Source of the DNA: Thiodiazotropha sp037384425
GTDB lineage: Bacteria > Pseudomonadota > Gammaproteobacteria > Chromatiales > Chromatiaceae
DNA length: 64,000 bases
Assembly: GCA_037384425.1 (NCBI GenBank)
Contig: JARROA010000032.1
Location: 1-64,000 of the forward strand
Reading direction: 5' to 3'
Position numbers and translations under genes: made by a program. Shown piece by piece: positions 16,218-24,913 of this stretch. Within the stretch, counting starts at the first letter, position 1. The number at the start of each line of letters is the position of its first letter. Below the pieces are notes generated by a model. That model was not told the origin of the DNA and did no database searches. It worked only from the letters and a program-made list of their open reading frames with translations.

Positions 16218-17258
16218 ATGATGATGAAGAAAAAAATGCTGTTGGCCACCTTCTGCAGCGCCCTGCTGATTGCCGGATGCAACCAGGCGGCCGACACCGC
16301 GCCCACGGTGCCGAGTCCCGACACCACCTCGAACGCCGAGCAGGAGCAACCGGCGATGGATGAGAATACCCTGCTCACCGTCAACGGCGAACCGATCAGC
16401 AAGCCCATGTATGCACTCTACTTCCAGGATCGCATGCGCAACGTCCCGGATGCCCAGAACTCGCCGCAGATGCAGATGACCGTGCTCAACGAGCTGGCCA
16501 ACGTCATCATCGCTGCCCAGGATGCCGAGTCCAAGGGTATCGCCGAACGTCCGGAGATCGCCGCCACCCTGGCACTGCTGCGCGCAAAACTGTTGACCCA
16601 GACGGTGATTCAGGAGTATGCCTCGGAGCACCAGCCGAGCGAGGATCAGATCAAGACCTATTACGAAGCGGAGTACGCCAGCCAGTCCAACCAGGAATAC
16701 AAGGCGCGTCATATTCTGGTCAAAGAGGAAGCGGAAGCCAAAGCCCTGATCGAAGAGCTGGATGGCGGCGCCGACTTCGCCGAGTTGGCCAAGGCCCACT
16801 CTACCGGCCCCACCGGTAAGAACGGTGGCGATCTCGGCTGGTTCGACGCCAATCAGATGGTAAAACCCTTCGCCGATGCAGTGGCCGCGATGGAGAAAGG
16901 CGGCTACAGCAAAGAGCCGGTGCAGACCCAGTTCGGCTGGCACGTCATCCAGCTGGAAGACACCCGCCAAGCCGAAGCACCCACACTGGAAAGTGTGCGT
17001 GGCGAAATCATCACCAAACTCCAACAGCAGGCGCTGGCCGATTACATGCAACAGCTGCGCAGCAACAGCGACATCGTGTTCAATGAACAGATGGCGGTAA
17101 AGAAGCCGGCAGCCGAGGAGGACACCGCCAGTCAGACAGAGGACGAGAAGTCGGCCGAATCCACGCCTGCAGAGGGTGCCGCGGCCAGTCAGACGGAGGG
17201 CGAGAAGCCGTCCGACGCTGCAGCTGCCGAGGAGGAGGCGAAACCGGCTTCGGAATGA
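16218..17258 (+). CDS. Parvulin-type peptidyl-prolyl isomerase lipoprotein
   Basis: About 346 residues from the ATG at 16218, chosen because it starts the signal peptide (M-M-M-K-K-K). The lipobox L-I-A-G-C has its acylated Cys at residue 21, so it is a periplasm-facing lipoprotein. An N-terminal SurA-like helical region is followed by the rotamase domain (R-H-I-L-V-K, A-K-A-H-S-T-G-P-T-G-K-N-G-G-D-L-G-W-F, T-Q-F-G-W-H-V-I). It should assist folding of exported proteins. The last 45 residues are a low-complexity acidic tail with an imperfect repeat of A-S-Q-T-E-x-E-K, probably disordered. Confidence 0.88.
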   Translation: MMMKKKMLLATFCSALLIAGCNQAADTAPTVPSPDTTSNAEQEQPAMDENTLLTVNGEPISKPMYALYFQDRMRNVPDAQNSPQMQMTVLNELANVIIAAQDAESKGIAERPEIAATLALLRAKLLTQTVIQEYASEHQPSEDQIKTYYEAEYASQSNQEYKARHILVKEEAEAKALIEELDGGADFAELAKAHSTGPTGKNGGDLGWFDANQMVKPFADAVAAMEKGGYSKEPVQTQFGWHVIQLEDTRQAEAPTLESVRGEIITKLQQQALADYMQQLRSNSDIVFNEQMAVKKPAAEEDTASQTEDEKSAESTPAEGAAASQTEGEKPSDAAAAEEEAKPASE

Positions 17259-17278
17259 ACCTCAGCCCTATCGCAACG

Positions 17279-17303
17279 AAAAACGGCGGGGTTACAGCCC
17301 GCC
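17279..17303 (-). terminator. Terminator hairpin at the end of the 50-residue gene
   Basis: Minus strand: GGCGGG, a 7-base loop holding the TAA stop codon, CCCGCC, then GTTTTT. The hairpin therefore starts inside the coding sequence. The same hairpin lies 20 bp after the isomerase gene on the plus strand and may slow polymerase there as well. Confidence 0.6.
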
Positions 17304-17444
17304 CTGCCGTATATCCTGAATGGTCTGGTCCGAAAGGGGGTGCTTGAGGCTCTTGTGCTCCGGAGTCACCTCGCGAACGATCTGGGTGAGCACCTTGCGC
17401 ATCACTAACATGATCTCGCGCTCTTTGTTGCTTGATTCATTCAT
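17292..17444 (-). CDS. Small conserved-type protein, 50 residues
   Basis: A short gene easily missed. From the ATG at 17444 it encodes 50 residues beginning M-N-E-S-S-N-K-E-R-E-I-M, with a core L-M-R-K-V-L-T-Q-I-V-R-E-V-T-P and K-H-P-L-S-D-Q-T-I-Q-D-I-R. I recall small gammaproteobacterial proteins of this pattern (R-K-x-L-T-x-I-I-R-D-T-T-P..H-P-L-S..T-I-x-D-I-R), usually some ten residues longer at the C-terminus; function unknown. An AGG-type RBS precedes the ATG. The stop codon lies in the loop of a terminator hairpin, which supports a real minus-strand transcript. The short C-terminus may reflect truncation by that hairpin sequence. Confidence 0.6.
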   Translation of the reverse strand: MNESSNKEREIMLVMRKVLTQIVREVTPEHKSLKHPLSDQTIQDIRQGGL

Positions 17445-17655
17445 AGTCTACTGCCTGGGATTCTGTTTTGAGGCGCGTTCGGCGTACCGCAGTACCTGCG
17501 GCCTCTGGTCCAACAAGCTTAGCGGATAGGCAACCCCACTTACCAGCGGGGAATGGCATTGATGAAACGGCGGGGGAGCAGGCCACCTCATATCCTGCAT
17601 CGCTGGAAACCGATCATAATTGGCCGGACTGGGGTAATAAACCACAAATCAGGGG

Positions 17656-17679
17656 ATCGGTGCGGCAAGCCGCACCGAT
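17656..17679. repeat. Palindromic repeat, GGTGCGGC type
   Basis: A perfect 11-bp inverted repeat (ATCGGTGCGGC / GCCGCACCGAT) with a 2-nt spacer, downstream of ligA. The rest of the roughly 290-bp gap 17445-17744 shows no gene. Confidence 0.75.
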
Positions 17680-17744
17680 ACGTAATCAATTGATCAGCAA
17701 GACAGGGAAGAGGCCTCCGATCTCTGCATGATCAATAGCCCTCA

Positions 17745-19775
17745 CTACCCGCTCAGTTCATCCAGCAGGGCTTTCAACCCCTTCTCGTCGAGAACCTCTA
17801 CTCCCAGACTCTCTGCCTTGGTCAGTTTGGAACCCGCCGCCTCACCGGCCACCACGTAGTCGGTCTTTTTGGAGACGCTGCCGGCCACCTTGGCGCCCAG
17901 TGCCTCCAGCTCCGCCTTGATCTGGTCTCTGGGCCGGCTGAGGGTGCCGGTGATGACGAAGGTCTTGCCCTTCAGCGGTTGCTGCGCCTCGCTGGGGCGC
18001 TCCACATCGGACCAGCGGACACCGGCCTCGATCAGCTCGCGTATTACCTGCCGGTTATGCGCCTGGCGGAAGAAGGCCTCGATATGAGCCGCCACGATGG
18101 GACCGACGTCGGGGGTCTCCCGCAGCTGTTCCTCTTCCGCCTCGCGGATGGCGTCGAGGCTGCCGAAGTGGCTGGCCAGGGCCTGAGCGGTGGCCTCCCC
18201 CACCTCGCGGATACCGAGGGCGTAGAGAAAACGCGGCAGCGTGGTCTGTTTGCTCTTTTCCAGGGCATCGAGCAGGTTCTGGGCCGACTTCTCAGCCATG
18301 CGCTCCAGGTCACTCAGCTGTTCCAGCTTCAAGCGGTAAAGATCAGCCGGACTGTCCACCAGTTCCAGCTCGACCAACTGCTCCACCAGTTTGTCGCCCA
18401 GCCCTTCTATATCCATTGCCTTGCGAGAAGCGAAGTGTTTGAGCGATTCCCGTCGCTGGGCCGGACAGAAGAGCCCACCGGAACAGCGGGCCACAGCCTC
18501 TCCTTCCGGCTTGTCGATGTCGGACCCGCAGACTGGACAATGCTCGGGCAGCGCCACCGGCTTGCTACGCCCCGGGCGTTGGGGATCGACCACCGACACC
18601 ACTTCTGGAATCACATCGCCGGCCCGCCTCACCACCACCCTGTCACCGGGACGCACATCCTTGCGCATCACCTCGTCCATGTTGTGCAGTGTGGCATTGC
18701 TGACCGTGACACCGCCGACAAAGATGGGCTGCAGGCGCGCCACCGGCGTCACCGCACCGGTGCGCCCGACCTGGAACTCGATCGCCTCGACCCGGGTCAT
18801 CTCCTCCTGGGCGGGAAACTTGTAGGCAATCGCCCAGCGTGGTGCACGCGAGACAAAACCAAGGCGTTCCTGCAACGCCAGGGCATCGACCTTGAAGACC
18901 ACGCCGTCGATGTCGTAAGCCAGACCATCCCTCTGTTCGAGCATTCCCTGATAGTAGGCGAGACAGCCGGCCACCCCCGCCACTCTGCGCGCTATGGGAG
19001 AGACGGGCACTCCCCAACGCCTGAGACGAGCCAGACAGCCGCTTTGGCTGTCGCCGATCTGTCCTGAAGAGACTTCGCCAAAGCCGTAGGCGTAGAAGTT
19101 CAGCGGACGACGGGCCGTGATGCGGGGATCGAGCTGACGCAACGAGCCGGCCGCCGCGTTGCGCGGATTGACAAAGGTCTTCTCTCCCTGCTCGCGGGCA
19201 CGGGCATTGAACTGCTCGAAACCTTTCCGCGGCATGAAGACCTCGCCCCTCACTTCCAGCACCTCCGGCCACTCTTCGCCGTCGAGTGTCAGCGGTACCG
19301 CCTTGATAGTACGCACGTTGCTGGTGACATCCTCGCCGCGGGTACCGTCGCCCCGGGTCGCCGCCTGCACCAGACGCCCGGATTGATACCGCAGATTGAC
19401 CGCCAGGCCATCGAGCTTGGGCTCGGCCTGGTAGTGGATCTCTTCTTCTCCCCCCAGCTTGAGACGGTCGCGGATACGCCGCTCGAAATCGGCCATCTCC
19501 TGTTCGCTGAAGGCGTTGTCGAGGGAGAGCATGGGCACTCGGTGGACCACCTCTTCGAATCCCTCGAGAGGAGCGTCGCCCACGCGCTGGGTCGGGGAGT
19601 CGGGGGTGATGAGATCGGGATGTTGCGCTTCCAGGGCCTGCAGTTCACGCATCAGCCGGTCGTACTCGGCGTCTGGAATCTCCGGCGCATCGTAGACGTA
19701 GTAGAGTCGGTTGTGGTGATTGATCTGTTTGCGCAGGGCCTCGATGCGGGCGGCCGCGGAACGGGACTTGCTCAA
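17745..19775 (-). CDS. ligA: NAD-dependent DNA ligase LigA
   Basis: 676 residues, typical length. The N-terminal NAD-binding Ia domain has Y-Y-V-Y-D-A-P-E-I-P-D-A-E-Y-D near 25-39. The adenylated lysine is Lys120 in E-P-K-L-D-G, followed by G-T-R-G-E-D-V-T-S-N. The OB fold, a four-cysteine zinc finger (C-P-V-C ... C-S-G-G-L-F-C), HhH repeats and a C-terminal BRCT domain (K-G-K-T-F-V-I-T-G-T-L-S) are all present. It seals nicks in replication and repair. The start overlaps the zipA stop by four bases, so smc, zipA and ligA form one unit. Confidence 0.97.
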   Translation of the reverse strand: MSKSRSAAARIEALRKQINHHNRLYYVYDAPEIPDAEYDRLMRELQALEAQHPDLITPDSPTQRVGDAPLEGFEEVVHRVPMLSLDNAFSEQEMADFERRIRDRLKLGGEEEIHYQAEPKLDGLAVNLRYQSGRLVQAATRGDGTRGEDVTSNVRTIKAVPLTLDGEEWPEVLEVRGEVFMPRKGFEQFNARAREQGEKTFVNPRNAAAGSLRQLDPRITARRPLNFYAYGFGEVSSGQIGDSQSGCLARLRRWGVPVSPIARRVAGVAGCLAYYQGMLEQRDGLAYDIDGVVFKVDALALQERLGFVSRAPRWAIAYKFPAQEEMTRVEAIEFQVGRTGAVTPVARLQPIFVGGVTVSNATLHNMDEVMRKDVRPGDRVVVRRAGDVIPEVVSVVDPQRPGRSKPVALPEHCPVCGSDIDKPEGEAVARCSGGLFCPAQRRESLKHFASRKAMDIEGLGDKLVEQLVELELVDSPADLYRLKLEQLSDLERMAEKSAQNLLDALEKSKQTTLPRFLYALGIREVGEATAQALASHFGSLDAIREAEEEQLRETPDVGPIVAAHIEAFFRQAHNRQVIRELIEAGVRWSDVERPSEAQQPLKGKTFVITGTLSRPRDQIKAELEALGAKVAGSVSKKTDYVVAGEAAGSKLTKAESLGVEVLDEKGLKALLDELSG

Positions 19776-20659
19776 CCCTTCCTCCGCGCCAACTGGATCT
19801 GCCGCTTGTGCTCCATGATGCGTTCGCGCAGGTGTTCGATGGTCTGTTTGGTCAGGGCGCTGTGGCTATCATCCTGCAGATCGCCCACCAGCATCGCCGC
19901 CAAGCGCTCGGCGGTGTAGAGCATGTCGGAGAAGATCATCATGCTGTCGCCCGGTCCCGGCAGCTGGGCGAACAGGGTCAGGCCGGGGGTGGTGAAATCG
20001 GCCATCGCCTTGGCCGGGAAGACTCCCGGCTCGACCATACTGGCCAGATTGTAGAGCACCTTACGGCTGCCGTCGGAGGCCAATCGCTGGTAAATCGCCA
20101 TGTCGGAGAGCACCATCCCGGTCTCCTGCATCGCCTTCTCGATGGCGGGTCCGGCGAACGGAGCCTTCTTGGCGCGGACATTGATCTGGATGATCAGGTC
20201 GGGCACGTCGACCGGCGACTCCTCCTGGGCGCTGAAACCGAACAGATCCTGCTGCTCCATGCCGGGTCCGGGTTCCGGTTTGCGCTCGTCCGGCGTTTCG
20301 CCTTCATCGGCGGTCTTGACGGGCTGGTCGATTCCGGGAATGGGTTCGTCGTCGATGCGGAAGCTGTCGATGCGCTCTTCATCTTCATCATCCTCATCAC
20401 CAAGCAGTTCCGTGATCTCGTCCTGGCTCTCGTCCTCAAATGCGTCACTCGACTCAACGACCTCTTCGAACCGCGGCTCGGACTCGGGCTCCAGATCTTC
20501 CTCCACCTCCTCTGTCAGCCTGGGTTCCACCTTGGGCGCCACCCGGCGCCTGGCCTGGGCCGATTCGCGCTTACGGCGTCGGGTTTCGTAGAAATAGATG
20601 CCGCCCAGGAAGAAGAGGCCGGCGACAAACAGTACGATGCGTAGCGTCGTCGCGTCCAT
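19772..20659 (-). CDS. zipA: Cell division protein ZipA
   Basis: 295 residues with the ZipA layout: an N-terminal membrane anchor (about residues 6-25) followed at once by a basic patch (R-R-R-K-R), then an acidic linker of roughly 100 residues, then the C-terminal FtsZ-binding domain (about 150-290; I-Q-I-N-V-R-A-K-K, G-M-V-L-S-D-M-A-I-Y, F-D/T-T-P-G-L-T-L-F). It tethers FtsZ to the inner membrane. It is preceded by a MITE that fills the gap to smc. Confidence 0.92.
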   Translation of the reverse strand: MDATTLRIVLFVAGLFFLGGIYFYETRRRKRESAQARRRVAPKVEPRLTEEVEEDLEPESEPRFEEVVESSDAFEDESQDEITELLGDEDDEDEERIDSFRIDDEPIPGIDQPVKTADEGETPDERKPEPGPGMEQQDLFGFSAQEESPVDVPDLIIQINVRAKKAPFAGPAIEKAMQETGMVLSDMAIYQRLASDGSRKVLYNLASMVEPGVFPAKAMADFTTPGLTLFAQLPGPGDSMMIFSDMLYTAERLAAMLVGDLQDDSHSALTKQTIEHLRERIMEHKRQIQLARRKG

Positions 20660-20663
20660 TAGT

Positions 20664-20843
20664 TAGGGCCTGTTAACACACATCCAATAGGCTCTGCTGG
20701 GGCTGTATTTGCGTCCAGCAAGGCAAAGTGAGCGATGTGTAGCCCGTCGTTCATTTGGAATGACCAAACTTCTCTCCTCGCGCCTTGATTGGCGCTGTTT
20801 CAGAGGCAACAGAGCCTATTGGATGTGTGTTAAACAGGCCCTA
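20664..20843. mobile_element. MITE-like element filling the smc-zipA gap
   Basis: About 176 bp bounded by a 34/35-bp inverted repeat that is identical except for one inserted A (left arm 20663-20696, right arm 20810-20844; ends GGGCCTGTTAACACACATCC). Both ends are flanked by TA, consistent with target duplication at TA as made by Tc1/mariner (IS630) transposases. There is no transposase gene inside. On the minus strand the right-hand TA plus the first element base G forms the smc stop codon TAG, so the insertion leaves SMC unchanged and ends four bases before the zipA start codon. Confidence 0.85.
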
Positions 20844-23800
20844 AACGGCGGCCAATTTCGCCGCCTCCTCCACATCGACGGTGACCAGGCGGGAGACGCC
20901 CGGTTCATGCATGGTGACACCCGACAGCTGGTTGGCGATCTCCATGGTGATCTTGTTGTGGGTGATGAAGATGAACTGCACCTGGTCCGACATCGCTTTC
21001 ACCATCTCGCAGAAGCGCCCCACGTTGGCGTCGTCGAGCGGGGCATCCACCTCGTCCAGCATACAGAAGGGAGCTGGATTGAGCTGGAAGATGGAGAACA
21101 CCATGGCCACGGCGGTCAGTGCCTTCTCGCCACCGGAGAGCAGGTGGATGCTGGAATTACGCTTGCCCGGCGGACGCGCCATCACGGTGACGCCGGTATC
21201 CAGCAGGTCCTCCCCGGTCAGCTCCAAGTAGGCGTGGCCGCCACCGAAGAGGCGCGGAAACAGCTCCTTGATGCCGGCGTTGACCTTGTCGAAGGTCTCC
21301 TTGAACCGGGTCCGGGTCTCGCGGTCGATCTTACGTATGGCGTTCTCCAGGGTCTCCAGGGAACTACTGATATCGGCGTGCTGCTCGTCCAGGTACTTGA
21401 GTCGCTCGGACTGCTCCTGGAACTCGTCGATGGCGGCCAGATTGATGGGGCCCAGGCGCTGAATGCGCTGGGCCAGGGTCTCGGCCCGCTGGTGCCACTC
21501 CGACTCGCTGGCCCCATCCGGCATCTCGGCGAACAGGGTCTCCACGTTCAGACCGCCCTCGTCGAGCTGTTCCTGCAGGGTCTGACGACGCACGGTCACC
21601 TCCTGGCTCTCCAGTCGCGCCTGGTTCAGCAGATCACGACGCTCCTGCACCTGCTGTTCGGCCTGATGACGCTGCCGCTCCATCTCACGCAGCTGATTGT
21701 CCAGTCCCTCCAGGCCGCGGCGCACTTCCATCAGCTCTTTTTCGACCACGGCGCGCTCGTTGAGCTTGCGGCTCAGACTCTCCTGCTGCTCCTGCAGCGG
21801 AAGCTCGCTGTTGGCCAGGGCGTGAGTGAGTTCCTCGCGACGCTGCACCATCAGGCCGAGCTGGCTGCGCGCGCGTTCCAGATTCTGCACCAGTGAGGCC
21901 TGCGCGGTGCGCATCGACTCCACCTGCAGCGCCACTTGGTGGGAGGAGGCGCGCTGGCGATTGAGCTTCTCGCGCGCCTGGTTGACCTGCTCGCGCAGCT
22001 CGTCACGCCGCCGCACCAGGGCTTCACGGCGCGCACCCAGGGTCTCGATCGCCTCCAGCGCCGCGTGCAGTCGCTCGCGGGTCTCCGCCATCAGATCCTG
22101 GTCGGACTGGATCTGCTCGGCGATTTCGGACTGTTCGTGCTGCAGCTGTTCGCGTCGCTGACGCAGATGCTCGGCCCGGGTCCGCTTGCCGCTGAGACTG
22201 GAACTGATCTCCGACAGGGCGCGGTTGACCTGGTTGAACTGGCTCTGATGCTGCTCCCGGGTCTGTTCGGACTGACGCAGCGACTCCCGGCCCTGCTCCA
22301 GGGCCTCCGCCAGTTCGGCCACCTTGAGCTCCTGGGCGGAAAGGCTCTCCTTCAGCTCCCGCAGCTCCTCTTCCCGCGCCAGCACGCCGGCCTGCTCGTC
22401 GCTCTCGCGGGCGATACGCAGCCAATCGCGACCCAGCCAGACGCCATCCGGCGTGACCACCGACTCCCCTGCCGCCAGCGTGCTGCGGAGACTCAAGGCG
22501 GCGGAGAGATTGTCCGCCACCCTGACACCGGCCAGCAGGTTTTCTAGATTCCAGGGGGCGTCGATCTTGGCGAGCAGTCGATCCTCCGGCCAAGGCGTAT
22601 CGCTGTGCCGGGTGCGGGTGTCCCACAGGGTCAGCGAGGCTTTGTCGAGCTGGGGAATGCGTGACTGCAGGCCATCGAGGTCGTCCACGCAGACCGCTTG
22701 AAGATGGAAGCCGAGCACGATCTCCGCTGCCCGTTGCCAGCGGGGCTCGACCTTGAGGGACTGGGCCAGACGGGCTGCCTGCTGCAGATCGCTCTGCGCC
22801 AGCCACTCCGTAACGGTCTCCTCCTGACTGCCGAGAGCGGCCTGTTGCAGGGCCTCCAGCGAGGCCAGGCGTCCGCGGCTCGACTGTAGCTCGGCGCGCG
22901 CCTGGTCGAGCCGGCTCGAGAGCTGGTTGTTGCCGTCGCGCAGTCGGTTGATCGCCTCGATGCTTCCCGTCAGCTGTTGATGCAGGTCGTCGGCCTCCGC
23001 CTTGCGCAGGGCCTCGTCGCTTTCGAGTGCGGTGATCTCGGCCAGCAACTGGGAGTCGTTGAGGCGTCCCAGCTCCTCGTCGAGGCGCTGCAGGCGTCTC
23101 TCCAGATTTGTCCCCTGCTGCTCCAGGTGGTTGATACGGGTGCGCTCCACCTGGGCCGTCTGGGCCGGTTCCGCGGCCTGCTGGTTGAAGCCGTCCCACT
23201 CACCCTGCCAGGCCTGCATGGCCTGCTCTGCCTGGGCCAGGGCCTCGGATTCGATCTGTTCCTCTTCCCGCGCCTGCTCCAACTGGGGCGTCTGCTCCTG
23301 CAGACTGGCGTTGAGCTCCTGCAGCCGCTGCTCGTCCTGGTCCCGGTGGGCCTCGGCCTCACGCCAGGCCTGTTCCACCTGCTCCAGGTCCTGCTGTTGC
23401 TGACGACGATTGTCCTTGGCGTACTGGATCGCCTGCTCCAGCCCGGTGATCTCGGCCCCCAGGGCGTAGAAACGCCCCTGCACTTCGTTGAACTGCTCGT
23501 TGACTTCGGTGTGTTTCTCGCGGTCGGCGTCGATGGTTGCTTCCAGCTTGCGCTGATCGGCCAGCGCCGCTTCGAGCCGATTCTGCAGCTCCGCGATATG
23601 GCGTTCCCGCTGTTGCAGCTCATCGTCCAGGGCACGCCAGCGCAGGGCCAGCAGTTCAGCCTTCACCTGGCGTTCTTCCTGTTTCAGGACCTTGTACTTC
23701 TCGGCGGTGGCGGCCTGCCGCTGCAGATGCTGCAACTGTTTGGAGACCTCGTCACGCAGGTCGATGAGGCGCTCCAGATTCTCCCGCGTGTGACGGATTC

Positions 23801-24347
23801 GGTTCTCCGTCTCGCGTCGGCGCTCCTTGTATTTGGAGATACCGGCCGCCTCTTCGAGGAACATGCGCAGATCCTCGGGACGCGCCTCGATGAGACGGGA
23901 GATCATGCCCTGCTCGATAATGGAGTAGCTGCGCGGACCCAGGCCGGTGCCGAGAAACAGGTCGGTGATGTCGCGGCGGCGGCAGCGGACGCTGTTGAGG
24001 TAATAGAGAGACTGGCCGTCGCGGGAGACCTGCCGCTTGACCGAAATCGTGTTGTACTGGGCGTATTGACCTCCGGCCCGCCCCTCGGAGTTGTCGAACA
24101 CCAGTTCGATGGCGGCGCTGCCGACCGGTTTGCGCGCGCTGGAGCCGTTGAAGATGACGTCGGCCATGGATTCGCCACGCAGCATCTTGGCCGAGCTTTC
24201 GCCCATGACCCAGCGTACGGCGTCAATCACGTTCGACTTTCCGCATCCATTTGGGCCGACGATACCGACCAGATTGCTGGGGATCGGCACGGTCGTGGGA
24301 TCGACGAACGACTTGAACCCGGCGAGCTTGATTTTCTCCAGACGCAT
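20841..24347 (-). CDS. smc: Chromosome segregation protein SMC
   Basis: 1168 residues, full length. The N-terminal ATPase half has Walker A G-P-N-G-C-G-K-S at 31-38. Two long coiled coils (very rich in Gln, Glu, Leu and Arg) flank a hinge around 520-640. The C-terminal half carries the signature L-S-G-G-E-K-A-L-T-A and Walker B M-L-D-E-V-D-A-P-L-D-D. It is the core of condensin with ScpA and ScpB encoded at 8.8-10.7 kb. It is the first gene of smc-zipA-ligA and divergent from queF. Its stop codon is contributed by the MITE junction. Confidence 0.97.
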   Translation of the reverse strand: MRLEKIKLAGFKSFVDPTTVPIPSNLVGIVGPNGCGKSNVIDAVRWVMGESSAKMLRGESMADVIFNGSSARKPVGSAAIELVFDNSEGRAGGQYAQYNTISVKRQVSRDGQSLYYLNSVRCRRRDITDLFLGTGLGPRSYSIIEQGMISRLIEARPEDLRMFLEEAAGISKYKERRRETENRIRHTRENLERLIDLRDEVSKQLQHLQRQAATAEKYKVLKQEERQVKAELLALRWRALDDELQQRERHIAELQNRLEAALADQRKLEATIDADREKHTEVNEQFNEVQGRFYALGAEITGLEQAIQYAKDNRRQQQQDLEQVEQAWREAEAHRDQDEQRLQELNASLQEQTPQLEQAREEEQIESEALAQAEQAMQAWQGEWDGFNQQAAEPAQTAQVERTRINHLEQQGTNLERRLQRLDEELGRLNDSQLLAEITALESDEALRKAEADDLHQQLTGSIEAINRLRDGNNQLSSRLDQARAELQSSRGRLASLEALQQAALGSQEETVTEWLAQSDLQQAARLAQSLKVEPRWQRAAEIVLGFHLQAVCVDDLDGLQSRIPQLDKASLTLWDTRTRHSDTPWPEDRLLAKIDAPWNLENLLAGVRVADNLSAALSLRSTLAAGESVVTPDGVWLGRDWLRIARESDEQAGVLAREEELRELKESLSAQELKVAELAEALEQGRESLRQSEQTREQHQSQFNQVNRALSEISSSLSGKRTRAEHLRQRREQLQHEQSEIAEQIQSDQDLMAETRERLHAALEAIETLGARREALVRRRDELREQVNQAREKLNRQRASSHQVALQVESMRTAQASLVQNLERARSQLGLMVQRREELTHALANSELPLQEQQESLSRKLNERAVVEKELMEVRRGLEGLDNQLREMERQRHQAEQQVQERRDLLNQARLESQEVTVRRQTLQEQLDEGGLNVETLFAEMPDGASESEWHQRAETLAQRIQRLGPINLAAIDEFQEQSERLKYLDEQHADISSSLETLENAIRKIDRETRTRFKETFDKVNAGIKELFPRLFGGGHAYLELTGEDLLDTGVTVMARPPGKRNSSIHLLSGGEKALTAVAMVFSIFQLNPAPFCMLDEVDAPLDDANVGRFCEMVKAMSDQVQFIFITHNKITMEIANQLSGVTMHEPGVSRLVTVDVEEAAKLAAV

Positions 24348-24421
24348 GGGCGGCTAAGATACACCAAAGCCGGCGATTGATACAGAGTGATACTGAAAAT
24401 TATCCACTTTAAGTTTCGCGT

Positions 24422-24450
24422 TTAACTTGCTGTTATTTATACCATATAAT
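24422..24450 (+). promoter_or_regulatory. Sigma-70 promoter of queF
   Basis: TTAACT (24422-24427) and a perfect TATAAT (24445-24450) are separated by 17 bp. A CCAGA-CACT-TCTGG hairpin (24451-24464) starts right after the -10 element and could be an operator or part of the 5' leader. Confidence 0.6.
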
Positions 24451-24520
24451 CCAGACACTTCTGGTCGTCACGCGGCTCGCGTATAATCGCGCCTCATTTG
24501 TGTGAAGAGTGACCCAAATT

Positions 24521-24910
24521 ATGCCCAGTCAACCGAGTAAGGACCTGGAAACTTTCGACAACCCGCAGCCGGAACGGGACTATACCATCCGTATCCGGAT
24601 CCCGGAATTCACCTGTCTCTGTCCCAAGACCGGCCAACCCGACTTTGCCGAAATGACACTGGAATATGTGCCGGACAGGCTGTGTGTGGAGCTGAAGGCA
24701 CTGAAGATGTACATCTGGTCGTTTCGTGACCAGGGGGCCTTCCACGAAGCCGTCACCAACGAGATCCTCGGCGATCTGGTGGCCGTCACCCGGCCGCGTT
24801 TCATGCGCCTGACCGCCGAGTTCAATGTGCGCGGCGGCATCTACACCACGGTGGTGGCCGAGCACAAGGCCGAGGAGTGGACTGCGCCGACGCCGGTTCA
24901 GCTCCCCTGA
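24521..24910 (+). CDS. queF: NADPH-dependent 7-cyano-7-deazaguanine reductase QueF
   Basis: 129 residues, the short type I form. The signature P-E-F-T-C-L-C-P-K-T-G-Q-P-D-F contains the thioimide-forming Cys34 and the proton donor Asp41, seven residues apart as in characterised QueF. E-L-K-A-L-K-M-Y and F-H-E-A-V-T-N-E-I complete the T-fold active site. It reduces preQ0 to preQ1 in queuosine synthesis. The start is the ATG at 24521; an in-frame GTG at 24509 is possible. The FGGY kinase follows after 3 bp. Confidence 0.95.
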   Translation: MPSQPSKDLETFDNPQPERDYTIRIRIPEFTCLCPKTGQPDFAEMTLEYVPDRLCVELKALKMYIWSFRDQGAFHEAVTNEILGDLVAVTRPRFMRLTAEFNVRGGIYTTVVAEHKAEEWTAPTPVQLP

Positions 24911-24913
24911 ACC

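Noticed and set aside
22977..24380. 467-residue plus-strand open frame
   Set aside because: Leucine-rich antisense of the smc coiled coil, a common artefact.
24451..24520. preQ1 riboswitch in the queF leader
   Set aside because: The only structure is a simple CCAGA-CACT-TCTGG hairpin; the A-rich pseudoknot tail of preQ1 riboswitches is absent.
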